Made by a program: the position numbers and the translations under genes. Below the pieces are notes generated by a model. It saw only the letters and a program-made list of their open reading frames with translations. It was not told the DNA's origin and did not search any database. Below are positions 4,498-5,852 of a stretch of DNA of 5,852 nucleotides, in pieces (the stretch's first letter is position 1; every line of letters starts with the position of its first letter). Source of the stretch: Oscillospiraceae bacterium (GTDB taxonomy: Bacteria; Bacillota; Clostridia; Oscillospirales; Acutalibacteraceae); assembly GCA_019422905.1 (NCBI GenBank), contig JAHZCM010000046.1, positions 8,857 through 14,708 of the forward strand, in the 5' to 3' direction.

Positions 4498-5852
4498 TTA
4501 AAGCTTTGTCAGCCGCGCAAAATTGGCGAAGAGCTTTTTGGTGCCGACCTTATCAAAAGCAACCTCCAGCAGGGTGTCGTTCGCCATCGGCGTGGCGGCC
4601 ACGATTACACCGACACCGAAGGCCTTGTGCGAAACCGTATCACCGATCCGGTATGTGCCTGCGGGCGCAGGCGCAACACGCGGCTTCGGCGTGAATCCGC
4701 CGGCTTCTGACACGGAGGTGGATTTGGACGTTCCAAACGGCGTGGCGCCCGCAAAGCTCGGCATAACGGCGGGACGCACGCTATATTCTCTGGAGCGGGT
4801 ATGCTCTATGAGAGATTCCGGAATTTCCTCCGCAAACCGGGAGAGCTTGTTGCGGCTCGTCATTCCAAAAATCATGCGGGATTCCGCATGGAAAATATAC
4901 AGCTCCTCCTTGGCACGCGTAATGGCGACATACGCAAGCCGCCGCTCCTCCTCAACCTCGGACGGCACATAAATACTGGCCATTCCCGGGAAGATATTTT
5001 CCTCCATGCCCGGCAGAAAAACAACGGGAAACTCCAAGCCCTTCGCGGCGTGTATGGTCATCAGAACGACCGTATCGGCAGTATTGTCGTAATTGTCAAT
5101 ATCGGTGATCAACGAAACCTCTTCGAGAAAATCCGCCAGCGTCGCCTCTGGATTGTCCTCCTCGTAGCGTCGGATATTCGAAGCAAGCTCATGCACGTTC
5201 GCCGTGCGGTCCTCCGCACTGTCCGGATCGTCGCTTTTCAGAAAATCGAGATAGCCGATCCGCTCCACCATCTCGTCGTAAAGCTCACCGAGAGAAACCT
5301 CCTCGTCCTCGTTGAGCTCGATCAGACCGCGCATCTGTGCGCTGAACAGCTTCATCTTTCCGGCTGCGCGGGAAAGTGCCGGATATTCGTCCGCATGCGA
5401 GATAACCCCGAACAGGGATTCCCCGGTCTGCTGCCCGATCTCCACCGCTACCTCGACGGAGCGGTCGCCGATACCGCGCTGCGGCGTGTTGATAATTCGG
5501 CGCAGGCGCATCTCATCGCTTGGATTGCTGATGACGCTGAGATAAGCGATCATTTCGCGGATCTCACGCCGCTCATAGAAGCGCGTGCCGCCGATGATCC
5601 GATGCGGTATGCCGGACTTTGCAAAATTGCGTTCGAACATCATTGATTGGGAATTCATGCGGTACAGCACGGCGTAATCCGAAAATTTCCGCCCACCGGC
5701 CACGCCGTCCAGGATGATCTTCGCAATGCGCTCGGCCTCGTCCATTTCGTTCTCCGCAGTATGCAAACGGATCTGCGCGCCAGTGCCGTTCTGCGTCCAA
5801 AGCGATTTGCCCTTCCGCTCCGTGTTGTTTTCAATGACCGCGTTGGCGGCGT
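4498..5852 (-). CDS. pcrA: ATP-dependent DNA helicase PcrA/UvrD (C-terminal part)
   Basis: The last 450 residues of a superfamily 1A 3'-5' helicase are visible; the N-terminal third or so, with the Walker motifs, lies beyond the right edge. Translation is open to the edge, starting AANAVIENNTERKGKSLW, which normally follows the NYRS motif. Visible landmarks (fragment numbering) are motif IVa VLYRMNSQS (61-69), GGTRFYERREI (87-97), RIINTPQRGIG (118-128), motif V TIHAAKGLEFP (265-275) and motif VI ERRLAYVAITRAK (302-314). A Pro/Ser/Thr-rich linker leads to a C-terminal Tudor-like domain (about 401-450: GDTVSHKAFGVGVIV, then FDKVGTKKLFANFARLTKL), which in PcrA binds RNA polymerase. This domain and motif set mark PcrA rather than Rep. 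PcrA acts in plasmid/rolling-circle replication, in displacing RecA, and in repair and transcription conflicts. Motif IVa usually reads NAQSR; here the Arg position is Met69. No frameshift is seen. Confidence 0.95.
   Translation of the reverse strand, partial: AANAVIENNTERKGKSLWTQNGTGAQIRLHTAENEMDEAERIAKIILDGVAGGRKFSDYAVLYRMNSQSMMFERNFAKSGIPHRIIGGTRFYERREIREMIAYLSVISNPSDEMRLRRIINTPQRGIGDRSVEVAVEIGQQTGESLFGVISHADEYPALSRAAGKMKLFSAQMRGLIELNEDEEVSLGELYDEMVERIGYLDFLKSDDPDSAEDRTANVHELASNIRRYEEDNPEATLADFLEEVSLITDIDNYDNTADTVVLMTIHAAKGLEFPVVFLPGMEENIFPGMASIYVPSEVEEERRLAYVAITRAKEELYIFHAESRMIFGMTSRNKLSRFAEEIPESLIEHTRSREYSVRPAVMPSFAGATPFGTSKSTSVSEAGGFTPKPRVAPAPAGTYRIGDTVSHKAFGVGVIVAATPMANDTLLEVAFDKVGTKKLFANFARLTKL

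Noticed and set aside
4801..5646. A 281-codon plus-strand open frame opposite pcrA
   Set aside because: pcrA is unmistakable on the other strand by its helicase motifs; the antisense product is Arg/His/Leu-rich with no domain.
1..5852. Possible defence island, mobile element or novel multi-gene system
   Set aside because: All but one gene are recognisable housekeeping genes with uniform base and codon character; there are no transposase, integrase, toxin-antitoxin, CRISPR repeats or attachment-site-like repeats.

Overview
The window looks like ordinary chromosomal DNA from an anaerobic, probably spore-forming clostridium (Eubacteriales; an Oscillospiraceae/Ruminococcaceae-type gut bacterium is my best guess). 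The reasons are the moderately GC-rich codon use, the strong AGGAGG-type ribosome binding sites, the clostridial flavour of every recognised protein (PcrA with a C-terminal Tudor-like domain, MltG with a long basic cytoplasmic tail, a YajL-like DJ-1 protein), and a cysteine-rich protein of a type I associate with Clostridia. No tRNA, rRNA, CRISPR array, insertion sequence, phage gene or riboswitch of a class I recognise is visible.

Layout. Positions 1-3369 form one leftward (minus-strand) gene string, read from right to left: thymidylate kinase (3369-2713), a DJ-1/PfpI protein (2716-2174), 5-formyltetrahydrofolate cyclo-ligase (2174-1575), the endolytic murein transglycosylase MltG (1578-280) and, after a 94-nt gap, the N-terminus of a U32-family protein that leaves the window at position 1. 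The first four genes overlap by 4, 1 and 4 nt, so they are almost certainly one translationally coupled operon. A very good sigma-A-type promoter (extended -10 TGCTATAAT) sits just upstream of the kinase gene at 3403-3431. The gap before the U32 gene holds an 11-bp stem-loop followed by a second hairpin that covers a possible start codon.

Positions 3370-3542 are a divergent intergenic region. To its right, 3543-4337 on the plus strand encodes a 264-residue cysteine-rich protein (19 Cys) of unknown function. It is followed by an intrinsic terminator at about 4365-4417. A convergent gene, pcrA, occupies 5852-4498 on the minus strand; only its C-terminal 450 residues are in the window, and it has a small terminator-like hairpin overlapping its stop.

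How the genes fit together. The operon combines pyrimidine nucleotide supply (dTMP kinase), folate salvage (5-FCL), a DJ-1-type stress or repair protein, septal/peripheral peptidoglycan chain termination (MltG), and a U32 protein probably tied to tRNA hydroxylation or peptidase activity. These are growth-linked housekeeping functions, not a pathway. I found no evidence for a novel defence, mobile or biosynthetic system. The least understood item is the cysteine-rich protein; the least explained non-coding item is the stem-loop pair upstream of the U32 gene.
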